A DNA stretch of 21,935 bases from Clostridiales bacterium (GCA_019418225.1 DYCF01000060.1:1-21935); one strand, 5' to 3'; shown: positions 11,770 through 21,048, counted from the stretch's first letter. A program made the numbers and translations. The notes: generated from the letters alone by a model not told the origin.

Positions 11770-12630
11770 TTATTTTTCTCTTACTGGAATCCAAATTTCA
11801 CTTACATAATCTAAAGCCTTCGTATCCCCTAAAGCATACATTTCAATATTATAGCCTGCAGCTATTTCATAATTTGGATGGCCAGGCAGCCATTCTCCAT
11901 AAATCTTAGTATTTAAAGTCTGTAATGCCTCAGGCATAGGTCCCACACATCTAAATTTTGCCCAAGTAAGCGCCGGTATCTCTACGACTTCCAATCCTTC
12001 TGGAACTTCCTCGCCCTTATAATTACCTGCTATTAAGTATCTAAATTGCTTGCACTGTTCCCCTTCTTCTATGCCTATACCATACATCCCTATGGAACAG
12101 TTCGGTAGCACCTTGCAATACTTGTCCATATAACATTTACAGTACTCCTCCCAAAAATCTGGAATATGCCCAAATGCACTCTCATACTGAAAGTTTCTTC
12201 CCATGCCTATTGCCTTAAATGCTCCCATTTTTTCTAATCTATAATCCATCTGATTTCCCCCTTTTATGGACAAACTAACTTGTAACGGCAAAAAAACACA
12301 TATCTTATGCGGCTCATTCTTAAGCTGCATAGGTGACACCCCATGAAAGCGACTAAATGCCTTTGTAAAGCTTTCTGGTGTATCATACCCATACTTATAA
12401 GCCAAATCAATAATTCTCTTCTCCCCCTTAATCACCTCCAACGCTGCCAAGTACAGCCGTCTATTTCTCACATATTCCCCCACAGTATAACCCGTAATAA
12501 TCTTAAACCCTTTCTGAAAATAAAAAGGCGACATATACACACACTTCCCAATATCCTCTGCCGTACATCCTTCAAGTAAATGTTCTTCCATATAGTCAAT
12601 AGCCACTCTAAGTGCTTCTATCCACTCCAC
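11770..12630 (-). CDS. AraC-family regulator with GyrI-like effector domain
   Basis: 286 residues. Residues ~8-105 are a two-HTH AraC DNA-binding domain (TAEDIGKCVYMSPFYFQKGF, then RIIDLAYKYGYDTPESFTKA FSRFHGVSP). Residues ~127-284 are a GyrI-like ligand domain (DYRLEKMGAFKAIGMGRNFQ to SEIWIPVREK). This N-terminal-HTH order is that of the Rob/BmrR-like clostridial regulators. GTG 12630 is preceded by AAGGAGGG at 6-7 nt and is the only good start. It probably senses a small lipophilic or cationic compound; the ligand cannot be read from sequence. Confidence 0.9.
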   Translation of the reverse strand: MEWIEALRVAIDYMEEHLLEGCTAEDIGKCVYMSPFYFQKGFKIITGYTVGEYVRNRRLYLAALEVIKGEKRIIDLAYKYGYDTPESFTKAFSRFHGVSPMQLKNEPHKICVFLPLQVSLSIKGGNQMDYRLEKMGAFKAIGMGRNFQYESAFGHIPDFWEEYCKCYMDKYCKVLPNCSIGMYGIGIEEGEQCKQFRYLIAGNYKGEEVPEGLEVVEIPALTWAKFRCVGPMPEALQTLNTKIYGEWLPGHPNYEIAAGYNIEMYALGDTKALDYVSEIWIPVREK

Positions 12631-12754
12631 GCTTTTCCCTCCTTGCCTATAACTTATCCATCTTATTTCATTATCCTCTATTTAAATATTACTTTCAAAC
12701 TAAAATAAATTAATATAAATGACATCTTATATATGACGCATCATGTAATTTATC

Positions 12755-12784
12755 TTGTGGCGTATCTTATCATTTTGCTATAAT
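12755..12784 (+). promoter_or_regulatory. Possible promoter of the hydrolase gene
   Basis: TTGTGG (12755-12760), 18 bp, TATAAT (12779-12784). The -10 is perfect, the -35 weak. It lies 80 nt before the hydrolase start. The rest of the 236-nt gap from 12631 is AT-rich with no other clear element. Confidence 0.5.
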
Positions 12785-12866
12785 TAAACAACGTTAACCT
12801 CAATCAGACTTATACTTTTATAAGTTTATAAACTAAAATCTATCAAAATAAAATTGGAGGAGTTGC

Positions 12867-13799
12867 ATGAAAAACGCATTAAAAATCATAGGTATTATAT
12901 TGCTGGTTATGATAATCTTGATTGTGATTTTGTTAATATGGTTGTTAAACAAACCTACTGTACCTAATAACTATTTTAATACTGTTAAAACTGGCGGTGC
13001 AATTGAAGCAAAATACATCAAAATGGGAAAGCATTCTGTTTCTAACACTAAACTTAATGTAATGGAAAATTTTAAGTCATATGAAATCTGGTATCCTAGT
13101 GAAATCACCCTATCTGACAAGAAATTTCCAGTCATTATCATGAATAATGGCACTGGCGTAAAGGCCTCTAAATATAAAGCCTTATTTGAACATCTGGCAT
13201 CATGGGGCTTTATTGTCGTCGGAACAGAAGAAGAATATTCCTGGAATGCCTTTTCTTCTGAAATGAGTTTAAGATTGATGATTAAATTGAATGAGAACGC
13301 GCATGTACCAGCTTGGGATACGAACCCTTTTTATGGCAAGGTTGATTTAGAGCATATCGGCGTTGCTGGGCATTCTCAAGGTGGCGTCGGTGCAATTAAT
13401 GCTGTAACCGATACAAAACACGCAGACATGTATAAAGCAATATTCGCTGCAAGTACAACCAACAAGGAATTGGCTGATGCTTTAGAATGGGACTTTGACG
13501 TCACACAAATCGATATCCCTGTATTCCTCTTAGCTGGAACAGGTAAAATAGATTCAGAAACTATCTTGCCTTTGCATAAGATGCATGCGTTATATGAAGA
13601 TATACCTTCAGACACCAAAATTATGGTACGCAGAAATGACGGTGACCACGGCGATATGCTCTATTTTGCCGATGGCTATATGACCGCTTTCTTTATGTGG
13701 CAGCTTCAAGGCGATATAGAAGCCTCAAAAGCCTTCATTGGTAACGATGCTGAGATCCTTTCAAACAATTATTATCAAGATATAAAAAAGAATTATTGA
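12867..13799 (+). CDS. Membrane-anchored alpha/beta hydrolase
   Basis: 310 residues. Residues ~7-28 (IIGIILLVMIILIVILLIWL) are an N-terminal anchor or uncleaved signal. The rest is an alpha/beta hydrolase of the dienelactone-hydrolase/chlorophyllase-like group: an oxyanion-hole strand at FPVIIMNNGTG, nucleophile Ser170 in GHSQGG, likely acid Asp229 (AGTGKIDSET) and catalytic His261 (DGDHGDML). The catalytic domain should lie outside the membrane. GGAGGAG 4-5 nt before ATG 12867 fixes the start. It is a single-gene unit ending at a strong terminator. The substrate is probably an ester, not determinable here. Confidence 0.85.
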   Translation: MKNALKIIGIILLVMIILIVILLIWLLNKPTVPNNYFNTVKTGGAIEAKYIKMGKHSVSNTKLNVMENFKSYEIWYPSEITLSDKKFPVIIMNNGTGVKASKYKALFEHLASWGFIVVGTEEEYSWNAFSSEMSLRLMIKLNENAHVPAWDTNPFYGKVDLEHIGVAGHSQGGVGAINAVTDTKHADMYKAIFAASTTNKELADALEWDFDVTQIDIPVFLLAGTGKIDSETILPLHKMHALYEDIPSDTKIMVRRNDGDHGDMLYFADGYMTAFFMWQLQGDIEASKAFIGNDAEILSNNYYQDIKKNY

Positions 13800-13840
13800 T
13801 AACCTTAATTTGACATAGCCAATTATAATTCACCAATCTA

Positions 13841-13870
13841 AAAAGCCGCTGCATTCCCGCAGCGGCTTTT
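13841..13870. terminator. Strong bidirectional terminator
   Basis: AAAAGCCGCTGC (13841-13852) pairs perfectly with GCAGCGGCTTTT (13859-13870) around a 6-nt loop. It lies between the convergent hydrolase and gltX genes and can serve both strands. Confidence 0.9.
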
Positions 13871-13983
13871 CCACAAAGTAACTCATTAACTTTTCTTTTT
13901 TCTCTTCTTCCCTCCCAGCACTTTCTCTAGCTGCAGAGGGTATGTTATAGGAGACTTCTAAACGAACGTCTACAATAACACTA

Positions 13984-15633
13984 TTACCCGATGAAGCTTG
14001 AAAAACGTGCTCTTACTTCATCTTCTCCAATGATTTGCATGATTGTATATAAATCAGGTGTATTTGTTCTATGTGTTAAAGCTGATCTTACAGCACCAGC
14101 TACATCTGATACCATTCCTTTGAAAGCTTCTGGCTCTTTTTTATAAGCTTTGCGGTCTGCTGTATAGCCATTTGCTACAGCATACGCTTTAAGTTCTTCG
14201 AACCATGTTTCTTGGTCAGTATTGAAGTTATAAACTTCTTTATAACCTGTGATAATTTCTTTTGCTTCTTCCACTGTTACTGTTTTTGGAAGTTCTACTT
14301 CTGTTTCATCTTTGAATAATTCATTGTAGAAGTAGCAGATTTTTTCTTTTACTTCAGACCATTTTCCGAAGTCTTTACGTGGTTTTGGACCTTCTTTATC
14401 AATATTAAAGATTGCTTTTGACATTTCTTCATGTTCTGTTACGATGTCATACATTTCTTTATCAAATTCTTTTGCCCATGCTGTGTAAAGTGTATAAACT
14501 TCTTCTGCTGGCATTTTTGAAATAACATCTTTACTTACGTCATTTAATTTAATAAGGTCAAAGAGTGCCCCACTTTTACTCATTTTATCAAGTGCTACTG
14601 GGAAGTCTAAGTAATCAGCTTTAGGATTTTCCATACGCCATTCTTCAAATGTAGAGTTGATGATATTTAAGAGGTATTCTACTACTGAAGCTCTTGGATA
14701 TCCTTCTTCTTTATAGTAACTTACAGCACTTTCTGGGTCTTTACGTTTTGAAAGTTTACGTTTAGAATCACCATCTAATTTCATAACGTTTGGAATATGT
14801 GCATATTCTGGCCTTTCGAAACCAAGTACATCAAAGAGTTGTACATGGATTGGAAGTGATGATAACCATTCTTCTCCACGGATTACTGTAGTTGTACCCA
14901 TTAAGTGGTCATCAATTGCATGTGCGAAATGGTATGTTGGAAGCCCATCAGCTTTTATGATAACAACATCTTGTACGTTTTCTGGGAATGATGTTTCACC
15001 TTTGATAAGATCTGTAAATTGTACACGCGCTTCTGCATTTCCTGGTGATTTTAAACGAAGGATATATGGCATACCTGATTTGATTTTTTCTATCGCTTCA
15101 TCAGCTGATAAGTTTCTATAGATTGCATATTCACCGTAGCAACCTGGTGTTACTTTTGCTGCCATTTGTTTTTCACGCATCGCTTCTAATTCTTCTGGTG
15201 TGCAGAAACATGGGTATGCAAGGCCTTTTACGATAAGGTCTTTTGCAAATGTTTTATAGATTTCTTCACGTTCACTTTGTTTGTATGGACCGTAAATACC
15301 TTTTGATGTTTCTTGGCCTGTCATACCTTCATCAAAGTCCATACCGAAGTTGTGCATTGTTGCAATTGTATCATCAATTGCACCTTCTACTTCTCTTTTT
15401 TGGTCTGTATCTTCAATTCTAAGGTAGAAGATTCCGCCGCTTTGGTGCGCAACTCTTTCACTAACAAGTGCTGCAAATACACCACCAATATGTTGGAAAC
15501 CTGTTGGACTTGGTGCATAACGTGTTACTTTTGCGCCTTCTTTTAATGCTCTTTTGGGATACATATTAATATAGTCTGCTGGTACCTTTGTGATATCTGG
15601 GAAAATTAAATCTGCTAATTGTTGTAAACTCAT
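13984..15633 (-). CDS. gltX: Glutamyl-tRNA synthetase
   Basis: 549 residues, charging tRNA-Glu (and, where tRNA-Gln is made by the amidotransferase route, perhaps tRNA-Gln). Class I signatures: the HIGH-like motif in APSPTGFQHIGG (~40-51), the RIEDTDQKR motif after it, the Asp/His pocket HAIDDHLMGTTTVIRGEEWL, and the KMSKS-like KLSKRKDPES (~291-300). The extended N-terminus before the HIGH region (about 35 residues) and overall length fit the longer clostridial form. ATG 15633 follows AAGGTGG. It is monocistronic: a hairpin precedes it and a strong terminator follows. No T-box leader fits in the 129 nt upstream. Confidence 0.96.
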   Translation of the reverse strand: MSLQQLADLIFPDITKVPADYINMYPKRALKEGAKVTRYAPSPTGFQHIGGVFAALVSERVAHQSGGIFYLRIEDTDQKREVEGAIDDTIATMHNFGMDFDEGMTGQETSKGIYGPYKQSEREEIYKTFAKDLIVKGLAYPCFCTPEELEAMREKQMAAKVTPGCYGEYAIYRNLSADEAIEKIKSGMPYILRLKSPGNAEARVQFTDLIKGETSFPENVQDVVIIKADGLPTYHFAHAIDDHLMGTTTVIRGEEWLSSLPIHVQLFDVLGFERPEYAHIPNVMKLDGDSKRKLSKRKDPESAVSYYKEEGYPRASVVEYLLNIINSTFEEWRMENPKADYLDFPVALDKMSKSGALFDLIKLNDVSKDVISKMPAEEVYTLYTAWAKEFDKEMYDIVTEHEEMSKAIFNIDKEGPKPRKDFGKWSEVKEKICYFYNELFKDETEVELPKTVTVEEAKEIITGYKEVYNFNTDQETWFEELKAYAVANGYTADRKAYKKEPEAFKGMVSDVAGAVRSALTHRTNTPDLYTIMQIIGEDEVRARFSSFIG

Positions 15634-15676
15634 GTTTCCACCTTACCTTTTCATTTGTATTTTCTATTTATAAAAG

Positions 15677-15700
15677 CCTTCCACCCATACGGGTGAAAGG
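15677..15700 (-). terminator. Hairpin between the glycosyltransferase gene and gltX
   Basis: On the minus strand CCTTTCACCC pairs with GGGTGGAAGG (one U-G pair) around a 4-nt loop, followed by CTTTTAT. It probably ends the upstream glycosyltransferase transcript; the U-run is short. Confidence 0.65.
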
Positions 15701-15762
15701 TTACTTACATATTTTTATATCTTCCTTATTATACCTACCTAAATGTTTCTTGTAAAGACTGG

Positions 15763-17139
15763 CTAATCTAGTACTTCCTTCTTCTCTTTACGGTTTTCTT
15801 TTTTCTCTTTTTTAATTTCTTTTTTACTAATTAAATTAATAATACGTTTTTCATTTTTAAGTTTTTCTTCACTTTTATCTTTTAACTCATTTTTATACTT
15901 TGATTTGTTCTTGTCTTTTGACTTACTTTTAAGTTTTAATTCGCCCTTTATCTTAGAGCTCCCTTTAACTTTCACTTCATCTTTAAGCGCCTCTTTATCT
16001 TCAATTTCACTTCTTATGAGACGTCGTTTTTCTTTTAATTTTCGTTTGCTTGCATCTTTTACGGAAGCTGTTTCTGAAAGTTTACGGGTCTTTTTGCGCT
16101 TTGCCTTTGTCGTTGTTCGTGCGAGTTCTTTGATTTGCGCAATACGTACTAAGCTTTCACTATCTAAATCTTTTTCTTCTTTTTCATCCTTTACAAGTGG
16201 CATTTGAATTGGTTTGACACGCTCTAAAACTACCTTCAGCTTATCATCTGTACAAATCTCTTTGATATTGATCAGGCGTTCCTTCAGCTCCTGATCATTT
16301 TTGACAAATGTTTCATTACGGAGAGCTGCTATGACCATTCCAATATAACGTAAGTCTAAACGGTTGCGCACTTCTTCTTCCATACCTGCTTGCCTTACGC
16401 TTTTTTCTAATAAATTATGGACACGCACTTGGTCTTCCCACATTTTTTTATTGTATGAATGAAGAATGGATTTAGGATTTTGCACATAATGATAATACAC
16501 ACCTGGTTCAATTTGCACGCCCTCACTTTTTAAAAGAGACTGTACCATAAACACAAGGTCTTCCATAATCGTAATGCCTGGTTCAAAATGCAAATTATTT
16601 TCTTCTATAAACTGGCGCTCAAATAATCCACGCCACACACACCCCATAATGTACACATATCTTGGAATAATATCGTCCATACCTATCATATCTGGAATAA
16701 TCTTTTTTCGCACCATTTCTGCATCTAATGCTGTTTCTTTAAATGCGAAACATTTAGGGCTGCTACGCTTTTTAGTGTCTTTATAGTAATTACATAAACA
16801 AATCGGATACGGTGACTTTTTTAAACCTTCATAAAGCTTCTCATACATGTTCGGTTCTAGCCAATCATCTGGGTCCACGAAGCCAATATACTTACCCGTT
16901 GCTACCTTAAGACCTGTATTTCTAGCAAGCGCTACGCCTGCATTCTTTTTATCAATTACAACCACACGGCTATCCCTTGCCGCATACTGTTTACAGATTT
17001 CTAAGCTGTTGTCCTTAGAACCATCATTGACTAAAATAACTTCTAATTTTTGATAAGTTTGATTTAAAATTGAATCTATACATTTCTCTAAATACTGCTC
17101 CGCATTATAGATAGGAACAATAATACTTATACAATCCAC
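15763..17139 (-). CDS. GT2 glycosyltransferase with long Lys/Glu-rich tail
   Basis: 458 residues. Residues 1-~220 are a GT-A family 2 transferase: ISIIVPIYNAEQYLEKCIDS at the N-terminus, the nucleotide-binding LVNDGSKDNS, and the metal-binding FVDPDDW (Asp89-Asp92). It should transfer a sugar from a nucleotide donor to a surface polysaccharide or lipid. Residues ~220-315 are helical. Residues ~317-458 are an extreme Lys/Glu/Ser tail with short repeats (LKLKSKSKDKNKSKYKNELK) and no hydrophobic core, which is not part of the usual GT2 fold. GTG 17139 follows AAGGTAG. There are no other polysaccharide genes beside it, so acceptor and pathway are open. Confidence 0.88.
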   Translation of the reverse strand: MDCISIIVPIYNAEQYLEKCIDSILNQTYQKLEVILVNDGSKDNSLEICKQYAARDSRVVVIDKKNAGVALARNTGLKVATGKYIGFVDPDDWLEPNMYEKLYEGLKKSPYPICLCNYYKDTKKRSSPKCFAFKETALDAEMVRKKIIPDMIGMDDIIPRYVYIMGCVWRGLFERQFIEENNLHFEPGITIMEDLVFMVQSLLKSEGVQIEPGVYYHYVQNPKSILHSYNKKMWEDQVRVHNLLEKSVRQAGMEEEVRNRLDLRYIGMVIAALRNETFVKNDQELKERLINIKEICTDDKLKVVLERVKPIQMPLVKDEKEEKDLDSESLVRIAQIKELARTTTKAKRKKTRKLSETASVKDASKRKLKEKRRLIRSEIEDKEALKDEVKVKGSSKIKGELKLKSKSKDKNKSKYKNELKDKSEEKLKNEKRIINLISKKEIKKEKKENRKEKKEVLD

Positions 17140-17237
17140 GCTTTTTCTACCTTCCTTTTTATATGCTCTTACTATTATTATATAGTACTTCCTATAAATT
17201 TATAATGAATCTTGTCCCTTTTTTCCTATTTTTAACA

Positions 17238-19454
17238 CTACTCAACCTTCCGGTTAATAATATCTGAGAACTCTAAAGCACGCTTATATACGGTGTCACC
17301 TGCACCATCAAAATCATATTCTAAATACGGCGTATTTTCATCTTCAAATGCTGGAAGCTCTATAATAAATTTGCTGCCGATTCCAACTTCACTCTCAAGC
17401 TGAATTGTGCCATTGTGCTCTTTTACAAAGTGTTTTACCAGTGATAAACCGATTCCGCATCCTTCTTGCTTTCTTGTAAATGTCTTATCTGCTTGTCTAA
17501 AGCGCTCAAATACTACCTTCTGTTTCTTTTTAGGAATACCAACGCCTGAATCCTCAACGATGATTTGTACTTTATCCTTTTTATCCTTAATGTTAATAAG
17601 GAGGATTCCACCAGGTCCTGTAAATTTCACAGCATTAGAGATGAGATTTAAAATAATTTTTTCTATCATTTCCACATCACAGGCAACTACCTTTTCTTCA
17701 ACATCCGTATCAAATTCAAAGGTAATGTCATTTTCCTGAATATAAGGCAGTACGGAATTACTTATATCCTCTACTAAACTTACAATATTATAATTCTGCT
17801 TATTGGTTTCATAAAAACCTGCTTCGATTTTTGCCATACACATAAAATTATTGACAAGTTTTAAAAGTCTTAACGCATTTTGTTTCATAATATCTGTATA
17901 ACGTTTACCTTTTTCATCTTCACGTCCTATCTCCTTACAAAGGTCCCCTATATAAATTTCCAGAGACTGCAGGGTTACAATAATAACATTTAAAGGTGTA
18001 CGTAGTTCGTGAGACACATTGGCTAAAAATTCGCTTTTGACCTTCTCTAGTGCCTTTACTTCTTTGATAATATTACGCTCTGAAATGTCCCTGACAACGG
18101 ACATAATCATTGCCTTATTATTTAAAGTAAACTTATAATCTGCTACCTCCACTGGAATCAGTCTACCATCTTTAGTCCTATAATCGGTTTCATAAACAAT
18201 TTTTTGCTCTTTTAATAACGTTTGTAATAATTCCTCATAACTTTTGCCCTGTCTTGTATCTTTATTATCTAAAAAACGATTATCAAGGTCCGCCAGACTC
18301 ATTTGTTTGCACTCATATTCATCATAGCCGAAGTTGTCACACGCTGCCTTATTGAACTGATTAAAATGACTATGCACATAATCTTCTGAAAAAGGTACAA
18401 TGAAAATAGCATCTTGAATCCCCTGAAAAAGCTGATAGAATTTACGCTGACTCTTCATTAAATCTGTATAGGTAATCTTCTCTGTCGTAATATCCTTACA
18501 ACATACGACACTGCCTATTTTTATGCCTTCCTTATTGAGAATCGGATTAACATCTATTCCCATCCATATAAAATAGCCATTGCGATGTTTAAGCCTTAGT
18601 TGAAACTTCGCACTTCCCCTATCAGGTTTTAAGCTATCAATCATTTGATCAATATGCAGCAAATCTTTATCATGTACATAATTTCTAAGCTGATTTATTT
18701 TTACTAAATCCTCGTCATAGCCTAAAATGCATTTAAAACCATTATTACTATAAATAACATTTCCTTCACAATCCACCTTCTTTAGCACATATGGTGTATT
18801 ATGCAGTATTTCATCTACTAGTGAAAAACTTTCATTTAATTGTCTTAAACTCGTGTAATAATATATCAGCATAATCCCTATTGCTAGTAAAACATAGGTT
18901 ATGCTATACATGATACCGATTATAAGACGTACCTCATTAAACTTATTCCATATATTAATTACAATAAGCATGACACCATGTGCAAGCAATGCGCCACCGA
19001 AAATAGTTTTATTTAATCCATGTTGTTTACCATATAGTAGCAATATAATGGCAACTATTATGTACCAAATACCAAAGAAAATTGTAAATTCTTTTAATTG
19101 CCCACCAGTTATAGCCATTATAAATATCAATATACCCAGTGTTTCAAAAAATATTTTTTGAAAACTATAAACCGTTTTCATTTTTCTTGTTTTCTGTATT
19201 ATCAGCCTAAAACATCCAACAATTAAAATACCTTCTCCTATATAATACATCCAATGACCAATGAATCCTATGTCATAATAATTACTATAGTATCCAATAA
19301 GCCCACCTAAAATTCCAATTGCACAGATACTTGTCCCTATAAGCCATATTATTAAGGTTTTATCCTTTTCATAAATCCACATTGCAGTAAATAATATAAT
19401 AGTTGATATCATACTCGCTAACAAGATCATACTATATAAACTTAAATAATCCAT
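17238..19454 (-). CDS. Orphan membrane histidine kinase, 7TM-PAS-PAS-HisKA-HATPase
   Basis: 738 residues. Residues 1-~205 hold about seven transmembrane helices with short loops, a membrane-embedded sensor of the MASE/7TM kind. Two PAS domains follow (~210-325 and ~330-460, the second closing with the VRDISERN motif). The HisKA helix has FLANVSHELRTPLN with phospho-acceptor His482; the ATPase has NLISNAVKFTG (N box), DSGVGIP (G1) and GCGIGLSLVKHF (G2). A ~40-residue tail follows. No response regulator is adjacent, so its partner is elsewhere. GGGGTG lies 6-8 nt before ATG 19454. Signal unknown; the PAS domains show no obvious haem or flavin residues. Confidence 0.9.
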   Translation of the reverse strand: MDYLSLYSMILLASMISTIILFTAMWIYEKDKTLIIWLIGTSICAIGILGGLIGYYSNYYDIGFIGHWMYYIGEGILIVGCFRLIIQKTRKMKTVYSFQKIFFETLGILIFIMAITGGQLKEFTIFFGIWYIIVAIILLLYGKQHGLNKTIFGGALLAHGVMLIVINIWNKFNEVRLIIGIMYSITYVLLAIGIMLIYYYTSLRQLNESFSLVDEILHNTPYVLKKVDCEGNVIYSNNGFKCILGYDEDLVKINQLRNYVHDKDLLHIDQMIDSLKPDRGSAKFQLRLKHRNGYFIWMGIDVNPILNKEGIKIGSVVCCKDITTEKITYTDLMKSQRKFYQLFQGIQDAIFIVPFSEDYVHSHFNQFNKAACDNFGYDEYECKQMSLADLDNRFLDNKDTRQGKSYEELLQTLLKEQKIVYETDYRTKDGRLIPVEVADYKFTLNNKAMIMSVVRDISERNIIKEVKALEKVKSEFLANVSHELRTPLNVIIVTLQSLEIYIGDLCKEIGREDEKGKRYTDIMKQNALRLLKLVNNFMCMAKIEAGFYETNKQNYNIVSLVEDISNSVLPYIQENDITFEFDTDVEEKVVACDVEMIEKIILNLISNAVKFTGPGGILLINIKDKKDKVQIIVEDSGVGIPKKKQKVVFERFRQADKTFTRKQEGCGIGLSLVKHFVKEHNGTIQLESEVGIGSKFIIELPAFEDENTPYLEYDFDGAGDTVYKRALEFSDIINRKVE

Positions 19455-19575
19455 TTTTTACACCCCATATAATTTTTTTTGTAAATATTAGGCAAATATT
19501 TTTTCTGTTTATATTATTTTGCGATTAGCACAAACTATATTATAGCGAAAAACAAAGACAAAAGGGGATAAAAAA

Positions 19576-20742
19576 TTGAAAAATTTAAAATTTTATTTAA
19601 GAACGTTGTTTTTTATATCATCTTTTTTTATATGCCCACTAAATGCCTGGGCCGAAAGACCCATTCCAAACTTCGTTATTGAAAATGAAGTGACTAAATC
19701 AACGGGCCAGGAAACAACAACTGCTGTGGAGCCTAATGAACAAAGCCTAGGAGAACAATTTGTACCCGTGTTAGAAGAACTCTTTAAAAATCGTAATGCA
19801 TGTATTCTTTGTTCTGATACAGAAGGCCTAAAATCTCACTATAACTTAAACATTAAAGTCAGCCTTTGGGCATATGAGAGTGAAGCTCAAAAAATAAAAT
19901 ATTTTGAGAACTGGGGCGAGAAACAAGGCATCAAATTTGATAAAATTGAATCTCAGATTAAACTCAGAAAGGTAAAGGAAAAAGAACCTGGTTTATACGG
20001 TATTCTCTGCTTTAATGCCACTGAATTTACTTATAGTTACTTAGATCAACCAGATGTCCCTAATACTTTTCGCCTTGGTACCTCTCACTATATTAACTTA
20101 AAAGAAGATGGGGACCATTATATTATTACAAAAGAGTGGTACACGGATCCTTTCGCTGATTCTTTAAACCTTGAAAATATTAAATCAGATCAAATCAGAA
20201 ATTATATTATGGCACAAAAAGCACCTGACTATAAACTAGATGAACGCACCCAATGTGCTGTAGACTATGCACATAAATACTGCGGCGTAAGTACGGACAA
20301 TGAGTTTTTATTTAAATATAATAAAGCTTACAAAAACTTTAATCCTGATGGCGGAGATTGTGCAAACTTCGCCTCTCAAATCTTATATGAAGGCGGGAAA
20401 TTCCGAAAAAATGGCACCTGGAATTACTGTGACCGTAATGGTACAAAGGCCTGGGTCAATGCACAAGCTTTTAAAAATTATATGGTAGGCAGCGGACGTG
20501 CTGGCTATATTGCCAAAGGTACCTATCAAGAAATTTATAAAGAAGCCTATAATCTGCGCCCCGGTGATTTTGTTGCTTATGAGAAAAAAGGAAAAATCGT
20601 TCATATCTCCACAGTCACAGGCTTAGATTCTAAGGGTTATCCACTTGTTACTTGCCACAATACTGACCGCCTCCTAGTCCCATATGATTTAGGTTGGAGC
20701 AACAAAAATATCCGTTTCCACCTCATCAATGTATATTACTAG
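19576..20742 (+). CDS. Secreted Amidase_6 domain protein
   Basis: 388 residues. Residues 1-26 are a signal peptide (LRTLFFISSFFICPLNAWA, cleavage after AWA). Residues ~55-200 are an uncharacterised N-terminal region; ~220-388 are an Amidase_6 domain with Cys262 (GGDCANFASQ), His343 (VHISTVTG) and the terminal CHNTDR motif. It would act outside the membrane, probably on the cell wall. The start is TTG 19576, 8 nt after GGGG; no better start precedes the signal peptide. It is divergent from the kinase gene. The domain resembles the 165-residue protein at 8933, but neither the N-terminal region nor the signal is shared. Confidence 0.88.
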   Translation: MKNLKFYLRTLFFISSFFICPLNAWAERPIPNFVIENEVTKSTGQETTTAVEPNEQSLGEQFVPVLEELFKNRNACILCSDTEGLKSHYNLNIKVSLWAYESEAQKIKYFENWGEKQGIKFDKIESQIKLRKVKEKEPGLYGILCFNATEFTYSYLDQPDVPNTFRLGTSHYINLKEDGDHYIITKEWYTDPFADSLNLENIKSDQIRNYIMAQKAPDYKLDERTQCAVDYAHKYCGVSTDNEFLFKYNKAYKNFNPDGGDCANFASQILYEGGKFRKNGTWNYCDRNGTKAWVNAQAFKNYMVGSGRAGYIAKGTYQEIYKEAYNLRPGDFVAYEKKGKIVHISTVTGLDSKGYPLVTCHNTDRLLVPYDLGWSNKNIRFHLINVYY

Positions 20743-20877
20743 GAGTGGGGCTTAAAAAATAGGGCCGCTAGGCACTTGGGCACATGCATTCTGCACTCTC
20801 CGTAATTTGTGAGGATCTAAGTTCGAAGGCAGCCTGCATGTGCCCAAGTGCCTAGCTCTGTTTTTTGAGACTCCTAG
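20739..20877. other. 139-nt long imperfect palindrome (hairpin element)
   Basis: Three nested stems: outer CTAGGAGT/ACTCCTAG (20739-20746 with 20870-20877), middle CTTAAAAAATAG/CTGTTTTTTGAG (20751-20762 with 20858-20869, G-U pairs allowed), and an inner perfect 21-bp stem (20768-20788 with 20835-20855). Only small internal loops separate them, giving about 41 pairs and a 46-nt loop. The inner stem is GC-rich in an AT-rich context. It overlaps the stop of the secreted amidase and has T runs on both strands, so it can end transcription both ways; its size suggests a mobile palindromic element or structured RNA. Confidence 0.75.
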
Positions 20878-21003
20878 GTGGGGGAAAAGAAAAGTTAATG
20901 GGTTATCATGAAAAACACACTTCTCTTAAACTTATATTTGCATGAGTGCAATTTTGTACATTGTTAATATCAGCTCACTTCTATTAAACTTGGCAATATA
21001 ATG

Positions 21004-21043
21004 AAAGAGCAGATTCTAGGAAAACTAGAATCTGCTCTTTTTG
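21004..21043. terminator. Strong terminator, 16-bp perfect stem
   Basis: AAAGAGCAGATTCTAG (21004-21019) pairs with 21025-21040 around GAAAA, followed by TTT on the plus strand and bordered by A-rich sequence for the minus strand. It lies between convergent genes. The 126 nt between the large hairpin and this stem show no coding frame worth calling. Confidence 0.88.
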
Positions 21044-21048
21044 TCTCT

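Noticed and set aside
15634..15762. T-box riboswitch upstream of gltX
   Set aside because: Only 129 nt separate it from the upstream gene, no T-box sequence (UGGN) or long leader is seen, and the hairpin there looks like a terminator of the gene before.
20898..20960. Tiny plus-strand ORF (19 codons) after the large hairpin
   Set aside because: No ribosome binding site at the right distance and no coding-like composition.
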